Assembly: GCF_026802175.1 (NCBI RefSeq)
Contig: NZ_CP113797.1
Location: forward strand, 4,813,026 to 4,877,025
DNA from: Thermocoleostomius sinensis A174
Lineage (GTDB): Bacteria; Cyanobacteriota; Cyanobacteriia; Elainellales; Elainellaceae
Reading direction: 5' to 3'
DNA: 64,000 bases
How positions within the stretch are numbered: position 1 is the first letter of the stretch; each line of letters opens with the position of its first letter. Below, in pieces: positions 52,912 to 62,753 of this stretch. The notes under the pieces were generated by a model. The model was not told the DNA's origin. It did no database searches and was given only the letters and a program-made list of their open reading frames with translations. Made by a program: the position numbers and the translations under genes.

Positions 52912-53985
52912 CTATTGCTCGGCGGCTAATAGATCGGATAACTTCGTGCCAACCGCAGATCCGCCTTCAAACACCGAGCCAGTTTTTCTATCTTCAATAC
53001 GCTGCACTCGCAGTTCATTGATCTCGTTCGGCATCGGCACATAGCCCACTTCCTGGATCAAGTTGGCATTAGCTGGGTCCATTTGGAAGTCCACAAAGGC
53101 CCGCACAGCCGGATTGTCCAGCGACGTGGTCTTCACATAGATAAACTCCGGACGAGAGAGGGGCTGATAGGTTCCGTCGGCGATCGTCTGTTCGCTAGGA
53201 GCGACACAACCATCCCCTCCATCGATTTCTACCAGTTTTAACCGATCTTGGTTCTCCACATAGTAGGCATAGCCAAAGAATCCAAGTCCACCGGGATCAG
53301 CAGAAACACCCTGCACAATCACGTTGTCGTCTTCACTAGCCGTAAAGTCACCTCGGGTTCCATCTTCGCCCACAATGGCTTCCGCAAAGTAGTCATAGGT
53401 TCCAGAATCGGTTCCGGGGCCATAGAGTCCCAAGTTGAGGCTGGGGAAATCTGGGCGAATCTGATTCCAGTTGTTGATGGTGCCCTGAGCGGCAGGTTCC
53501 CACATCGTTTTCAGTTCGTCTACTGTTAAGCACTGAGCGAAGTCGTTCTCTGGATTAACTACCACCGAAAGACCGTCAAAGGCGATCGGAAGCTCTACAA
53601 ACTCAACACCACCTGCTTCGCAGGCTTCAATCTCTTCCTGCTTAATGGGGCGAGAGGCATTGGAAATATCCGTTTCACCCGCGCAGAACTTCTTGAAACC
53701 ACCGCCTGTGCCTGATACACCGACCGTGACCCGAACACCAGGATTCGCAGCCATGAACTCTTCCGCCATCGCTTCCGAAATGGGGAACACCGTGCTGGAA
53801 CCATCTACTAGCACACTACCAGACACATCACCGCCACCCGCCGTGGTGCCACCTGCCGCTGCCGTGGTGTCGCCCGCAGGACTTTGAGTGGTCGTGGTGG
53901 TGGTGCCGCCACCGCAAGCGGCCACTAAACCAGCCGTCAAGAGAACGGCTCCAAATTGCTTAAGGGATTGATTCAGAAGCGACAT
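52912..53985 (-). CDS. pstS: Phosphate-binding lipoprotein PstS/SphX-type (copy 2)
   Basis: A 357-residue lipoprotein (lipobox LVAAC near residue 24, followed by a Gly/Thr-rich linker). The mature domain opens [20 protein letters not shown] and includes [20 protein letters not shown] and [13 protein letters not shown]. These loops bind phosphate. It heads the pst2 operon and is preceded by a triple Pho box. Its first domain is nearly identical at DNA level to that of the divergent gene at 54324, showing recent duplication. It belongs to the same group as SphX of other cyanobacteria. Confidence 0.95.
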   Translation of the reverse strand: MSLLNQSLKQFGAVLLTAGLVAACGGGTTTTTTQSPAGDTTAAAGGTTAGGGDVSGSVLVDGSSTVFPISEAMAEEFMAANPGVRVTVGVSGTGGGFKKFCAGETDISNASRPIKQEEIEACEAGGVEFVELPIAFDGLSVVVNPENDFAQCLTVDELKTMWEPAAQGTINNWNQIRPDFPSLNLGLYGPGTDSGTYDYFAEAIVGEDGTRGDFTASEDDNVIVQGVSADPGGLGFFGYAYYVENQDRLKLVEIDGGDGCVAPSEQTIADGTYQPLSRPEFIYVKTTSLDNPAVRAFVDFQMDPANANLIQEVGYVPMPNEINELRVQRIEDRKTGSVFEGGSAVGTKLSDLLAAEQ

Positions 53986-54049
53986 AATCCTTTACGGGGT
54001 CTCCTGTTTATCGAAATCATTTGAATTAGCCTCCTGTGAGTTTATAACT

Positions 54050-54082
54050 TATTTGTAAAGGGAAGGTTAAGGACTCAATAAG
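54050..54082 (-). promoter_or_regulatory. Triple Pho box upstream of pstS2
   Basis: On the minus strand three contiguous 11-bp units read CTTATTGAGTC, CTTAACCTTCC and CTTTACAAATA. The middle one contains the exact consensus CTTAACCT. A TATAAA (near 54042-54046) follows at the distance of a -10 box, so the repeats replace a -35 element. The array lies 65-97 bp before the pstS2 ATG. Confidence 0.8.
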
Positions 54083-54252
54083 ACGGTATGAAAACTAACA
54101 AATCTGCGGCTTGTTTTATGCTGAGCAAAGCATAGTTTTTAAATTAACTAATGTTAATGGCGTTGAACTGAGAGTCCGAGGCTGGCGATCGCCACATCAT
54201 AATCAAGTATTAATTTTTTCATAACCTTTGCTCGTTCTAGTTTTTAAAAAAT

Positions 54253-54279
54253 CTTAATCTTAACCAGTTACGTTAACTC
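54253..54279 (+). promoter_or_regulatory. Possible degenerate Pho sites for the divergent pstS
   Basis: CTTAATCT, CTTAACCA and GTTAACTC lie close together on the plus strand, ahead of the pstS-type gene at 54324. Their spacing (6 and 13 bp) does not follow the 11-bp phase of the other Pho boxes. They may be half-sites or chance AT-rich matches. Confidence 0.35.
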
Positions 54280-54323
54280 CTGACGCCTTGTTTATCTTTA
54301 CTCAGCGTCGTGGAGTGTGATGC

Positions 54324-55343
54324 ATGTTAAAGAATGCAGTGAAAGTTAAACCTGGTCGATTCCTGGTAGGAACCTTGGCCGCTACCGTGACTGTGATGGC
54401 AGCTTCGGTGTCTGCGGTGTTGTCTCAAGGCACTTCTGAAATTCAAATCGACGGTTCCAGCACGGTGTTTCCCATTTCAGAAGCGATGGCGGAAGAATTC
54501 CAGGCTGCGAATCCTGGTACACGAGTGACAGTGGGTGTATCGGGTACGGGAGGCGGTTTCAGCCGCTTTTGTGCCGGAGAGACAGCAATTTCCAATGCGT
54601 CTCGTCCCATCAAAGCCGAAGAAATTGCGGCGTGTGAAGCAGCAGGTATCGAATACATTGAGCTACCCATTGCCTACGATGCCCTAACGGTTGTAGTCAA
54701 TCCCAACAACGATTGGGTGGACAGCCTCACGGTCGAGGAACTGAAGACGATGTGGGAACCCGCGGCTCAAGGAACCATCACAAGCTGGAGCCAAATCCGT
54801 GAAGGATTTCCTGATCAACCCATCAATCTCTATGGTCCTGGAACTGATTCTGGTACCTTCGATTACTTCACTGAAGCAATCGTGGGTAAATCGGGGGAGA
54901 GTCGGGCTGACTTTACAGCCAGTGAAGATGACAACGTTCTGGTTCAGGGTGTGGTCAGCGATGTCAATGCGCTGGGTTATTTTGGTCTTGCCTACTATGA
55001 GGCCAATGCAGGTCGGTTAAGGGCTGTTCCAATTGATGGTGGCGATGGCCCGGTTGCGCCAGAGCGGGCTAATGTTGAGAATGGCACCTATCAGCCCCTT
55101 TCTCGCCCTCTATTTATTTACGTTAATGCAGAGGCAGCACAGCGTCCTGAAGTTCAGCAGTTTGTGCAGTTTCATCTCCAGAATCCAGAGTTGGTGACTG
55201 AGGTCGGTTATGTTCCGTTGCCGTCTGAGGCGTATACCCTAGCCCAAGAGCGATTCAACGAAGGACGGACAGGTACCGTGTTTGCCAACCAAAACACGAT
55301 CGGCGTTCAGATTGAGGACTTGTTGCGGCTCGAAGCTCAGTAG
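54324..55343 (+). CDS. sphX: PstS/SphX-type phosphate-binding protein (non-lipoprotein)
   Basis: A 339-residue binding protein with a signal peptide ([20 protein letters not shown]) but no lipobox cysteine, so the mature protein is soluble in the periplasm. It carries the SphX-like pattern [39 protein letters not shown] and [13 protein letters not shown]. It is transcribed away from the pst2 operon, from the shared 338-bp region. GGAG lies ahead of the ATG. Close DNA similarity to pstS2 in the first 250 bp points to recent duplication. The gene name follows its resemblance to SphX; it may feed either Pst permease. Confidence 0.9.
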   Translation: MLKNAVKVKPGRFLVGTLAATVTVMAASVSAVLSQGTSEIQIDGSSTVFPISEAMAEEFQAANPGTRVTVGVSGTGGGFSRFCAGETAISNASRPIKAEEIAACEAAGIEYIELPIAYDALTVVVNPNNDWVDSLTVEELKTMWEPAAQGTITSWSQIREGFPDQPINLYGPGTDSGTFDYFTEAIVGKSGESRADFTASEDDNVLVQGVVSDVNALGYFGLAYYEANAGRLRAVPIDGGDGPVAPERANVENGTYQPLSRPLFIYVNAEAAQRPEVQQFVQFHLQNPELVTEVGYVPLPSEAYTLAQERFNEGRTGTVFANQNTIGVQIEDLLRLEAQ

Positions 55344-55372
55344 TTTGTATTCGCAATAACAGTCTGCGTTAG

Positions 55373-56383
<1,011 letters not shown>

Positions 56384-56658
56384 ATCGACTTAGATCGATG
56401 TGCTTAACCGCATTTAACACGAGCATGTCCTGAATTCGCTCCCAAGTAGTGGTGACGGATGCTTCAAAGTCCATACTTGGTTCTACCATCGATCGCTCCT
56501 GATCGTAAAATGAAATCTCAATGGTTTTCTCTATCTAGCGTTGAAACGTTGAGTGATTGGCCGCGCTGTTTCACCCTCAGCCGAGGTTGATTCACCATAA
56601 AATTGCTTAAAGTTGCTCAATATCTCAACCCGAGACGACCACCTGTTGTTGAGGTGAC

Positions 56659-57432
56659 ATGATGCCGATTGCTGTAGAACCATCCCTAAGTTTAGAAGTT
56701 AAGCTGTTATCAGGGTTGTTTGCCGTTGGCTTAACGCTGGTGCATCTTTTCGCCGGACAACTCCAATTTCTGGAAACCCTGCCACGCAGTCGTTGGCTAT
56801 CTTTGGCTAGTGGTATTTCAGTTGCCTATGTGTTCGTTCATGTTTTACCTGAATTAAATGCAGCCCAGCAAGGTTTCACTCTTCAACCAATTGGAGGGCT
56901 AGCTTTTCTAGAACATCATGTTTACCTACTGGCGTTGATAGGGTTGGTAGCATTTTATGGACTGGAACGATCGGCCAAGCTGTCCCAGCTACAAAATCGT
57001 CGGGCTGGTAAATCCGAAATGACTACAGTCAGTGTCTTCTGGATTCATATTGCCTCGTTTGCCATTTATAATGCATTGATTGGCTATCTTCTGGTTCACC
57101 GAGAAGAGCCAGAGTTCTTCAACCTAATGCTGTTTTTTATTGCAATGGCAATGCATTTCATTGTCAATGATTTTGGATTACGGGAGAACCATAAGTGGCC
57201 TTATGATCGAGTTGGCCGTTGGGTGCTGGCTGGCGCTGTGCTGATCGGTTGGGCGATCGGGACGCATCTGCGCATTCATCAAGTGCCTATGTCCATTCTA
57301 TTTGCATTTCTGGCGGGGGGAATTGTCCTCAATATTCTCAAAGAAGAACTTCCAGAAGAACGAGAGAGCCGCTTTGGAGCGTTTGCGTTTGGAGCCGCCG
57401 CCTACACGATATTATTACTGCTAGCCGAATAA
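56659..57432 (+). CDS. ZIP-like membrane protein
   Basis: A 257-residue polytopic membrane protein with about eight hydrophobic segments. Polar residues expected in ZIP metal transporters occur in membrane segments: VHVLPELNAA, FLEHHVYLLAL, AMHFIVNDFGLRENHK, and the closing KEELPEERES. The histidine-proline-glutamate pattern supports a divalent-metal channel or carrier, but the sequence is not close to a characterised ZIP. A GAGGTGAC stands just ahead of the ATG, giving a good ribosome binding site. It is a single gene, convergent with the M56 peptidase gene. Confidence 0.55.
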   Translation: MMPIAVEPSLSLEVKLLSGLFAVGLTLVHLFAGQLQFLETLPRSRWLSLASGISVAYVFVHVLPELNAAQQGFTLQPIGGLAFLEHHVYLLALIGLVAFYGLERSAKLSQLQNRRAGKSEMTTVSVFWIHIASFAIYNALIGYLLVHREEPEFFNLMLFFIAMAMHFIVNDFGLRENHKWPYDRVGRWVLAGAVLIGWAIGTHLRIHQVPMSILFAFLAGGIVLNILKEELPEERESRFGAFAFGAAAYTILLLLAE

Positions 57433-57478
57433 CTGACTGAATGCTTCTCACATTAAAGTCCGAATTACACAGCACAAA

Positions 57479-58330
57479 TTAGGTGTGAAATAACACGGTG
57501 AGTAGCGGTAAAAACGCGATCGACAACCCTATCCACGCATGATGAGGACAGCCAACCTCATCCTCTGGATCACTCAGTAGTGCGTCAATGCGCTCTTCTA
57601 GTCGATCGAGGGCTGGATCGGCTCCAAACGCAGCGCTGAAGGCTTGGGACGTTGTCAACGGGGCTTGCATCACTAGTAACAATGATTCGGCCAGTACCAA
57701 CGGATCTACTTGCTGAGCAGCCCAGCGATCGGCCCGCAGTTCTCGTAACAGCAATAACTCTTGCCACAGGGCTTCTGTGCAGGGCAACCAGCCTGTAATC
57801 TGCCGCAGCCAGCCTAACCAAAAGAACCAGAACGTATCGCGATGGTAAGCATGGGCCTGTTCATGAGCCAAGACTGCTTGCAATTGTTCCGCCGTCAAAC
57901 TATCCAACAATCCCTGGCTAATGACCAGTTGCGATCGCCACACCCCTATCTGCGCAGCAAATGGTAACGCCTGATTGATGACTCGTCCGCTCAAGCCGTT
58001 GATCTGACAGCGAGGATATCGCCGCAGATGCCAAGCCGATCGCCAGCCCAGCACGGCTAACCACAGCAGTTGCAAGAGGGAGGCTCCGGTAAACAGCACG
58101 GCTAACCAATAGCCAAACCAGCCAACGGGCAAGCCAAACATGGTGCCCTGTGTGCCCATCGCCAACACGGCTACAGACGTAGACAGCAACAGAAACGGTG
58201 GCAGAAGAAACAGCAGCAACGCCCGGGCCCATCGCTGAGAGTTGAGTCGCTCTGATGAGGTCACTGAACCTGTTAAGAGACGCACACCGTAAGCAAATCC
58301 GATCGCAAACAAAATCAGGCTGAAATGCAT
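57479..58330 (-). CDS. BlaR1-type M56 family metallopeptidase (PetP-like)
   Basis: A 283-residue membrane protein with four hydrophobic segments and a cytoplasmic or interfacial zinc site HEQAH in VLAHEQAHAYHRDTFWFF (near residue 165). The conserved downstream ELRADRWAAQQ contains the further ligand. It lacks the penicillin-binding sensor of true BlaR1. The gene overlaps the stop of the BlaI-type gene as TAATG. In Synechocystis such a pair, PetR/PetP, senses copper: the protease destroys the repressor and switches plastocyanin against cytochrome c6. This pair may do the same; no petE or petJ gene lies in the window to confirm it. Confidence 0.8.
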   Translation of the reverse strand: MHFSLILFAIGFAYGVRLLTGSVTSSERLNSQRWARALLLFLLPPFLLLSTSVAVLAMGTQGTMFGLPVGWFGYWLAVLFTGASLLQLLWLAVLGWRSAWHLRRYPRCQINGLSGRVINQALPFAAQIGVWRSQLVISQGLLDSLTAEQLQAVLAHEQAHAYHRDTFWFFWLGWLRQITGWLPCTEALWQELLLLRELRADRWAAQQVDPLVLAESLLLVMQAPLTTSQAFSAAFGADPALDRLEERIDALLSDPEDEVGCPHHAWIGLSIAFLPLLTVLFHT

Positions 58331-58755
58331 TATGGTGTCTCCCTGGCTTCGCGAACAGCTTTTAAGCGCTGAGCAATGGCTTCTAGTTTCTCAGCACTCG
58401 ATCGATCTAACTCATCGGCAAAGGCTGCAATCACATCGGGATTCCCTACTGCCAAAAAGCGTCGTAGATGATCATGAGCGTGTAAAACCTTGGCTTCTTC
58501 CCGCGATACCAGTGCTCGCCATCGAAAGGCGCGATCGTGCTTGTCACACGCCAACCATCCCTTTTGGGTAAGACGACGCAACACCGTTGTTACGGATGCA
58601 TATGCCAGTTCGCGATCGGGATCTGCCAAAATTCGATCGTGCACATCCTTCACAGTGACTGAACCTAGTGTCCAGACAATTTCTAGAATTTCCGATTCCA
58701 GCGGGCCTAATGAAAGCTGCTTTGGGGTGTGATGGGGCAACGCCATAGCGGACAT
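58330..58755 (-). CDS. BlaI/MecI/CopY family repressor (PetR-like)
   Basis: A 141-residue winged-helix repressor. LGPLESEILEIVWTLGSVTV and VTTVLRRLTQKGWLACDKHD are the DNA-binding core and HDRAFRWRALVSREEAK is the wing. The C-terminal helices form the dimer, and cleavage by a linked protease inactivates such repressors. It is the first gene of a two-gene operon with an M56 peptidase. A perfect TACA-N8-TGTA inverted repeat lies 4 bp upstream of the ATG, making autorepression likely. The copper link is inferred from the similar Synechocystis pair. Confidence 0.85.
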   Translation of the reverse strand: MSAMALPHHTPKQLSLGPLESEILEIVWTLGSVTVKDVHDRILADPDRELAYASVTTVLRRLTQKGWLACDKHDRAFRWRALVSREEAKVLHAHDHLRRFLAVGNPDVIAAFADELDRSSAEKLEAIAQRLKAVREARETP

Positions 58756-58758
58756 TGA

Positions 58759-58782
58759 GCACTACATTGTCCAGTGTAGTGC
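58759..58782. promoter_or_regulatory. Perfect inverted-repeat operator of the BlaI-type repressor
   Basis: GCACTACA and TGTAGTGC are exact reverse complements with an 8-bp spacer. TACA...TGTA is the recognition core of BlaI, MecI and CopY repressors. It ends 3 bases before the start codon, so binding would block transcription or initiation of the whole pair. Confidence 0.75.
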
Positions 58783-58962
58783 AGGTTGTCGCCAATGTTG
58801 AAACTTGGTGCTTCAGGTCTACTACTTTGTCAATTTTAAGGTCAGTACATTTGGGTGCAGATGAGTTCCTGCTAGCAAATTTTGAGCAACCTACTTAGAC
58901 TGTAGGTAGATGCGTTGAACCGCGCTGAATTATGCCTAAGGTGGGCTAGGATTAGGAGTGAT

Positions 58963-60471
58963 ATGACGGTTGGTGTATGGGTTTTAGGCGATCAACTATG
59001 GACAGAACAAGCTGCGCTGCAACCCTGTGCCGATCGCCCGTCGGCAACACCCGTGATTTTGATTGAATCGCTTCAGCATGTGCGCCACCGTCCCTACCAT
59101 CAGCAAAAATTGGTACTGGTGTGGTCAGCCATGCGCCATTTTGCCGAAGAACTGCGCCAAGCTGAATGGCCGGTAACGTATGTAACCGCAGAGGATTTTG
59201 AAGCGCCACTACGACAGTGGATTCGGAACCAGGGTATCACCGATCTACGAATCATGCAACCCGCCGATCGCCCCTTTGCTCAGTTCATTCAGTCGCTGGA
59301 GTTACCTTGTAACCTAACGATTGTGCCCAATAACCACTTTCTCTGGTCGATTGATGACTTTCGGCAATGGGCCAAGGGGCGCAAAAACCTGTTGATGGAG
59401 TATTTTTATCGGGAAGGACGCCAGCGCTTTAATGTGTTGATGGCAGGCAAACACCCAATCGGTGGACGATGGAATTTTGATAAAGAGAACCGTCAACCCC
59501 TCAGGGGCAACCTGAAGCCGCCTACTCCGCACTGGTTTGCGCCAGATTCGATCACTCAAGCTGTGATCGAGCAGGTCAAAACAGGAGACTTTGCCACCTA
59601 TGGACAAGCAGAACCGTTTCGCTGGGCTGTTACTCGATCGCAAGCGCTGCAAGTCTTAGAACACTTTATCGAGCATCGACTTGCTACCTTTGGCCCGTAT
59701 CAGGATGCGATGGTGACGGATGAAGAAACCATGTGGCATGCGCTACTGTCGCCCTATCTTAATCTTGGTTTGCTGCATCCCCTAGAAGTGATTCGATCGG
59801 CTGAACGAGCTTACCACGAAAACAACTTGGCATTGAGCAGCGTAGAAGGCTTCATTCGCCAGGTTTTGGGCTGGCGCGAATATATGTACGGACTTTATCA
59901 CTATGTAGACGAAAGCTATTTTCAGAAAAATTGGTTTCAACATACGCAATCTCTTCCTAGGTTCTTCTGGAATGCAAGCGAAATTGAGATGAATTGCTTA
60001 CGCCAAACGCTATCCCAAGTAGAACGCATTGGTTATGCTCATCACATTCAACGCTTAATGATTTTAAGTAACTTTGCACTGATTTCTGGATTATCACCTC
60101 AGCAAGTAGAGAACTGGTTTCATGCTGCCTTTATTGACGGTTATGATTGGGTCATGCAAACGAATGTCATCGGTATGGGTTTGTTTGCCGATGGTGGTGT
60201 CGTTGGATCAAAGCCCTATGCTTCGTCTGCAAATTACATCAACAAAATGAGTGATTACTGCAAGCAGTGCCGCTACAATCCCACCGATCGCACTGGAGAC
60301 ACTGCCTGCCCATTTAACTTTTTCTATTGGGACTTTCTCGATCGCCATCGTCACGTGCTGCAATCGCAAGGACGCATGAGTTTTATTTTGAGAAACCTAG
60401 ATAAATTCAGCGACACCGAATTGCAGGCGATTCGCCAAAAGGCGAGCGATTGGCATCAACAACATTTATAG
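58963..60471 (+). CDS. Cryptochrome/photolyase-related iron-sulfur protein (FeS-BCP, PhrB-like)
   Basis: A 502-residue flavoprotein of the bacterial iron-sulfur photolyase group, which repairs (6-4) photoproducts in the members studied. The N-terminal alpha/beta domain starts TVGVWVLGDQLW. The FAD-binding helical domain contains VEGFIRQVLGWREYMYGLYH, then HHIQRLMILSNFALISG and YDWVMQTNVIGMG. The cysteines that hold the 4Fe-4S cluster are visible in DYCKQCRYNP and ACPFNFFYW. The start at 58963 is fixed by AGGAG 5-6 nt upstream and by the family's short N-terminus; an upstream TTG would add 16 residues. It stands alone. The family assignment is strong; activity on a given lesion is inferred. 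Confidence 0.92.
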   Translation: MTVGVWVLGDQLWTEQAALQPCADRPSATPVILIESLQHVRHRPYHQQKLVLVWSAMRHFAEELRQAEWPVTYVTAEDFEAPLRQWIRNQGITDLRIMQPADRPFAQFIQSLELPCNLTIVPNNHFLWSIDDFRQWAKGRKNLLMEYFYREGRQRFNVLMAGKHPIGGRWNFDKENRQPLRGNLKPPTPHWFAPDSITQAVIEQVKTGDFATYGQAEPFRWAVTRSQALQVLEHFIEHRLATFGPYQDAMVTDEETMWHALLSPYLNLGLLHPLEVIRSAERAYHENNLALSSVEGFIRQVLGWREYMYGLYHYVDESYFQKNWFQHTQSLPRFFWNASEIEMNCLRQTLSQVERIGYAHHIQRLMILSNFALISGLSPQQVENWFHAAFIDGYDWVMQTNVIGMGLFADGGVVGSKPYASSANYINKMSDYCKQCRYNPTDRTGDTACPFNFFYWDFLDRHRHVLQSQGRMSFILRNLDKFSDTELQAIRQKASDWHQQHL

Positions 60472-60825
60472 AGTATGGGTTCTCTCTATCTCATTCTCAA
60501 CTGTTTTGGAGTAGATTGAAGTATTCTACGATCGCCAACGGATTCATTCCACGTTAAATAATCTTTCCCTTTCCAGTTTGAGCAACCGTCTTGGCTATTC
60601 TTGCAACAGTTCATAGGCGCTGAATCAACCTGCCCACGTGGGGGCAAGAACAACTGCATGATGCTGAATAGCTTTTGGCGATTTCCTAAGAGTTTTCTAA
60701 TCGTTCACTGAGAAACCTGAGAAAATAATCAAGTGGTTTACGAATAATTGGGCATAGGTCATTAGCGTCAAGTCTTTACCTATTGCCGATCGTCAGCACG
60801 AATTCACCATCACCACGCACCTGCC
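60472..60825. other. Gene-free stretch
   Basis: About 354 bases with no credible coding region, tRNA or palindrome. A short C/G-rich motif, CCCACGTGGGG, occurs at 60632-60642 and is a near-palindrome. The promoter of the fusion gene at 60826 must lie at the right end, where ATTGCCGATCG occurs. Confidence 0.5.
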
Positions 60826-62721
60826 ATGACCTCAATCCAGCCGTCTACCTTTTCCTATAATCAAGCCTTGGATGTTGCCATTGCAGCGGCTCAGGCAGCA
60901 GGAAGCCTACTACGATCGGCGTTTCATGGATTGGATAGCAGGGACAGCGGAGCAATCGCCATCGATGCGGAAGCCGAAGCGGTGATTCGCCAAATCCTGA
61001 CCACGGCTTTTCCAAACTATGGCATTCGGGGTGAGGCGTTACGCCATCTCGATCGCACGTTTCAGGATCAGCAACAGCATCTCTGGCTGATTGATCCCAA
61101 TAATGGCACAGCGTCTTTTCTGCGCGGCGAGCGGGGTGCGGCTGTCTCGATCGGACTGCTGCGGGCAACGGTTCCAGTGCTGGGGGTGGTCTATGCCTTT
61201 GCGGCTCCTGATGATGCGGGCGATCTGTTTGCATGGGCAGAGGGCTGTGGCGATCTGAAACGCAATGGTGTGGCAGTGCAGCGCTCACCCTGGGCTACAT
61301 CTCTAGACCCAACCCATACCGTACTAATTTCTCAAGATGGCGATCGCAATTCCAAAGCCAATGCCAAACTGGTAGCTCCTGCTCGCTTTCGCACAGTCCC
61401 TAGTATTGCCTATCGCTTGGCATTGGTCGCTGCCGGAGAAGGAGAAGCGGCTGTTTCTCTCAGTGACCCGTGTGAGTGGGACTATGCAGGGGGTCATGCT
61501 TTGCTGCGATCGAGTGGCGGTGAGTTGTTTGATGCGTCAGGGCAACCCGTCACCTATGCGATCGATGGCCGCAGTGATAGCGGTGGTCGCTGTTTTGGCG
61601 GCTCGGTGTCCATTGCACCGCAATTGTCCCGCAAAAATTGGAGCATTGTGTTTCAGCCCTACAGTTACGACAATCCTTATCCCCTAGCCGTGCTGTCTCG
61701 CGGCGAAGCCATCTCGGAAGTGGGGCTATTGGCCCGGGCGCAAGGCTGTTTGCTGGGGCAATTGGTAGGAGATGCTCTCGGTAGTTTAGTCGAGTTTCAA
61801 ACGGCCCAATCAATTCAGCGCCGCTATCCCCAAGGACTTGACAATCTGGAAGACAGTAGCATCTGGAATACCCTAGCCGGACAGTCAACCGACGATTCAG
61901 AGTTGGCGCTGATGCTAGCCCGAGCGCTAGTGCAAGCCGAATGCTTTGATCAGGCTGCCATTGCTGCGGCTTATGCCTACTGGTATCGATCGCCACCGTT
62001 TGACATTGGTAATACGACCCAGCAAGCTTTATCGGCTGCTGCGCAAGCCATCAGTCGGGGCAGCAACCCTGCCGAGTCCGCCATCCGAGCCGCTACATTG
62101 GATAGTGAAGCGAATGGTGCGCTGATGCGAATTAGCCCTCTGGGCATTTTTGGTCATGCCACCGATGAAGCCCAACTAGCAGAATGGGCACGCCTCGATG
62201 CACAACTAACCCATCCTCATCCGGTTTGTCAGGATGCCAATGCGGTGTTTGTGATTGCCATTCGCCATGCGTTGACGACGGGAGAAGCCCCAGCGGAGGT
62301 CTATCGCTATGCCAAAAGTTGGGCGGCTGAGTCCAATCTGCATCCCCATGTGCAGCAATGGCTAGCGGAGGCGGAAACTCAACCTCCGGCAGACTATATC
62401 GAACGCATGGGATGGGTGCACATTGCCTTACAAAATGCGTTTTATCAGTTATTACATGCCCCCTCTCTAGAGGCAGGGATTGTCACAACGGTGATGCAAG
62501 GCGGCGATACCGATACCAACGGCGCGATCGTCGGAGCTTTACTAGGAGCCGTTTATGGACGTGCTGCCATTCCTTGGCAGTGGCGCGATCGAGTGCTTAC
62601 CTGTCGTCCTATTCAAAAACTGGCAGACGTGAAGCGCCCACGTCCCCAACCCTTCTGGCCGATCGATGCCCTGCAACTGGCTGAACAACTGTTGATTACC
62701 GGCAGGAAAGGAAGCCCCTGA
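60826..62721 (+). CDS. Inositol monophosphatase-like / ADP-ribosylglycohydrolase fusion protein
   Basis: A 631-residue soluble protein made of two known domains. Residues 10-275 are an inositol-monophosphatase-like fold with E70, the motif WLIDPNNGT (D90, N93) and the WDYAGGHALL third motif. The position equivalent to the metal-binding D93 is Asn, so catalysis may be lost. Residues 296-625 are an ADP-ribosylglycohydrolase (DraG/ARH) domain with ARAQGCLLGQLVGDALGS, the Mg-binding QSTDDSELAL and the C-terminal GGDTDTNGAIVGALLG, all intact. This domain removes ADP-ribose from proteins or small molecules. Fusion of the two is unusual; the first domain may bind a nucleotide or sugar phosphate. No ADP-ribosyltransferase is adjacent. 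Confidence 0.9.
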   Translation: MTSIQPSTFSYNQALDVAIAAAQAAGSLLRSAFHGLDSRDSGAIAIDAEAEAVIRQILTTAFPNYGIRGEALRHLDRTFQDQQQHLWLIDPNNGTASFLRGERGAAVSIGLLRATVPVLGVVYAFAAPDDAGDLFAWAEGCGDLKRNGVAVQRSPWATSLDPTHTVLISQDGDRNSKANAKLVAPARFRTVPSIAYRLALVAAGEGEAAVSLSDPCEWDYAGGHALLRSSGGELFDASGQPVTYAIDGRSDSGGRCFGGSVSIAPQLSRKNWSIVFQPYSYDNPYPLAVLSRGEAISEVGLLARAQGCLLGQLVGDALGSLVEFQTAQSIQRRYPQGLDNLEDSSIWNTLAGQSTDDSELALMLARALVQAECFDQAAIAAAYAYWYRSPPFDIGNTTQQALSAAAQAISRGSNPAESAIRAATLDSEANGALMRISPLGIFGHATDEAQLAEWARLDAQLTHPHPVCQDANAVFVIAIRHALTTGEAPAEVYRYAKSWAAESNLHPHVQQWLAEAETQPPADYIERMGWVHIALQNAFYQLLHAPSLEAGIVTTVMQGGDTDTNGAIVGALLGAVYGRAAIPWQWRDRVLTCRPIQKLADVKRPRPQPFWPIDALQLAEQLLITGRKGSP

Positions 62722-62753
62722 AAGACGATAAAAGGAATAAACGACGGCTTAAG

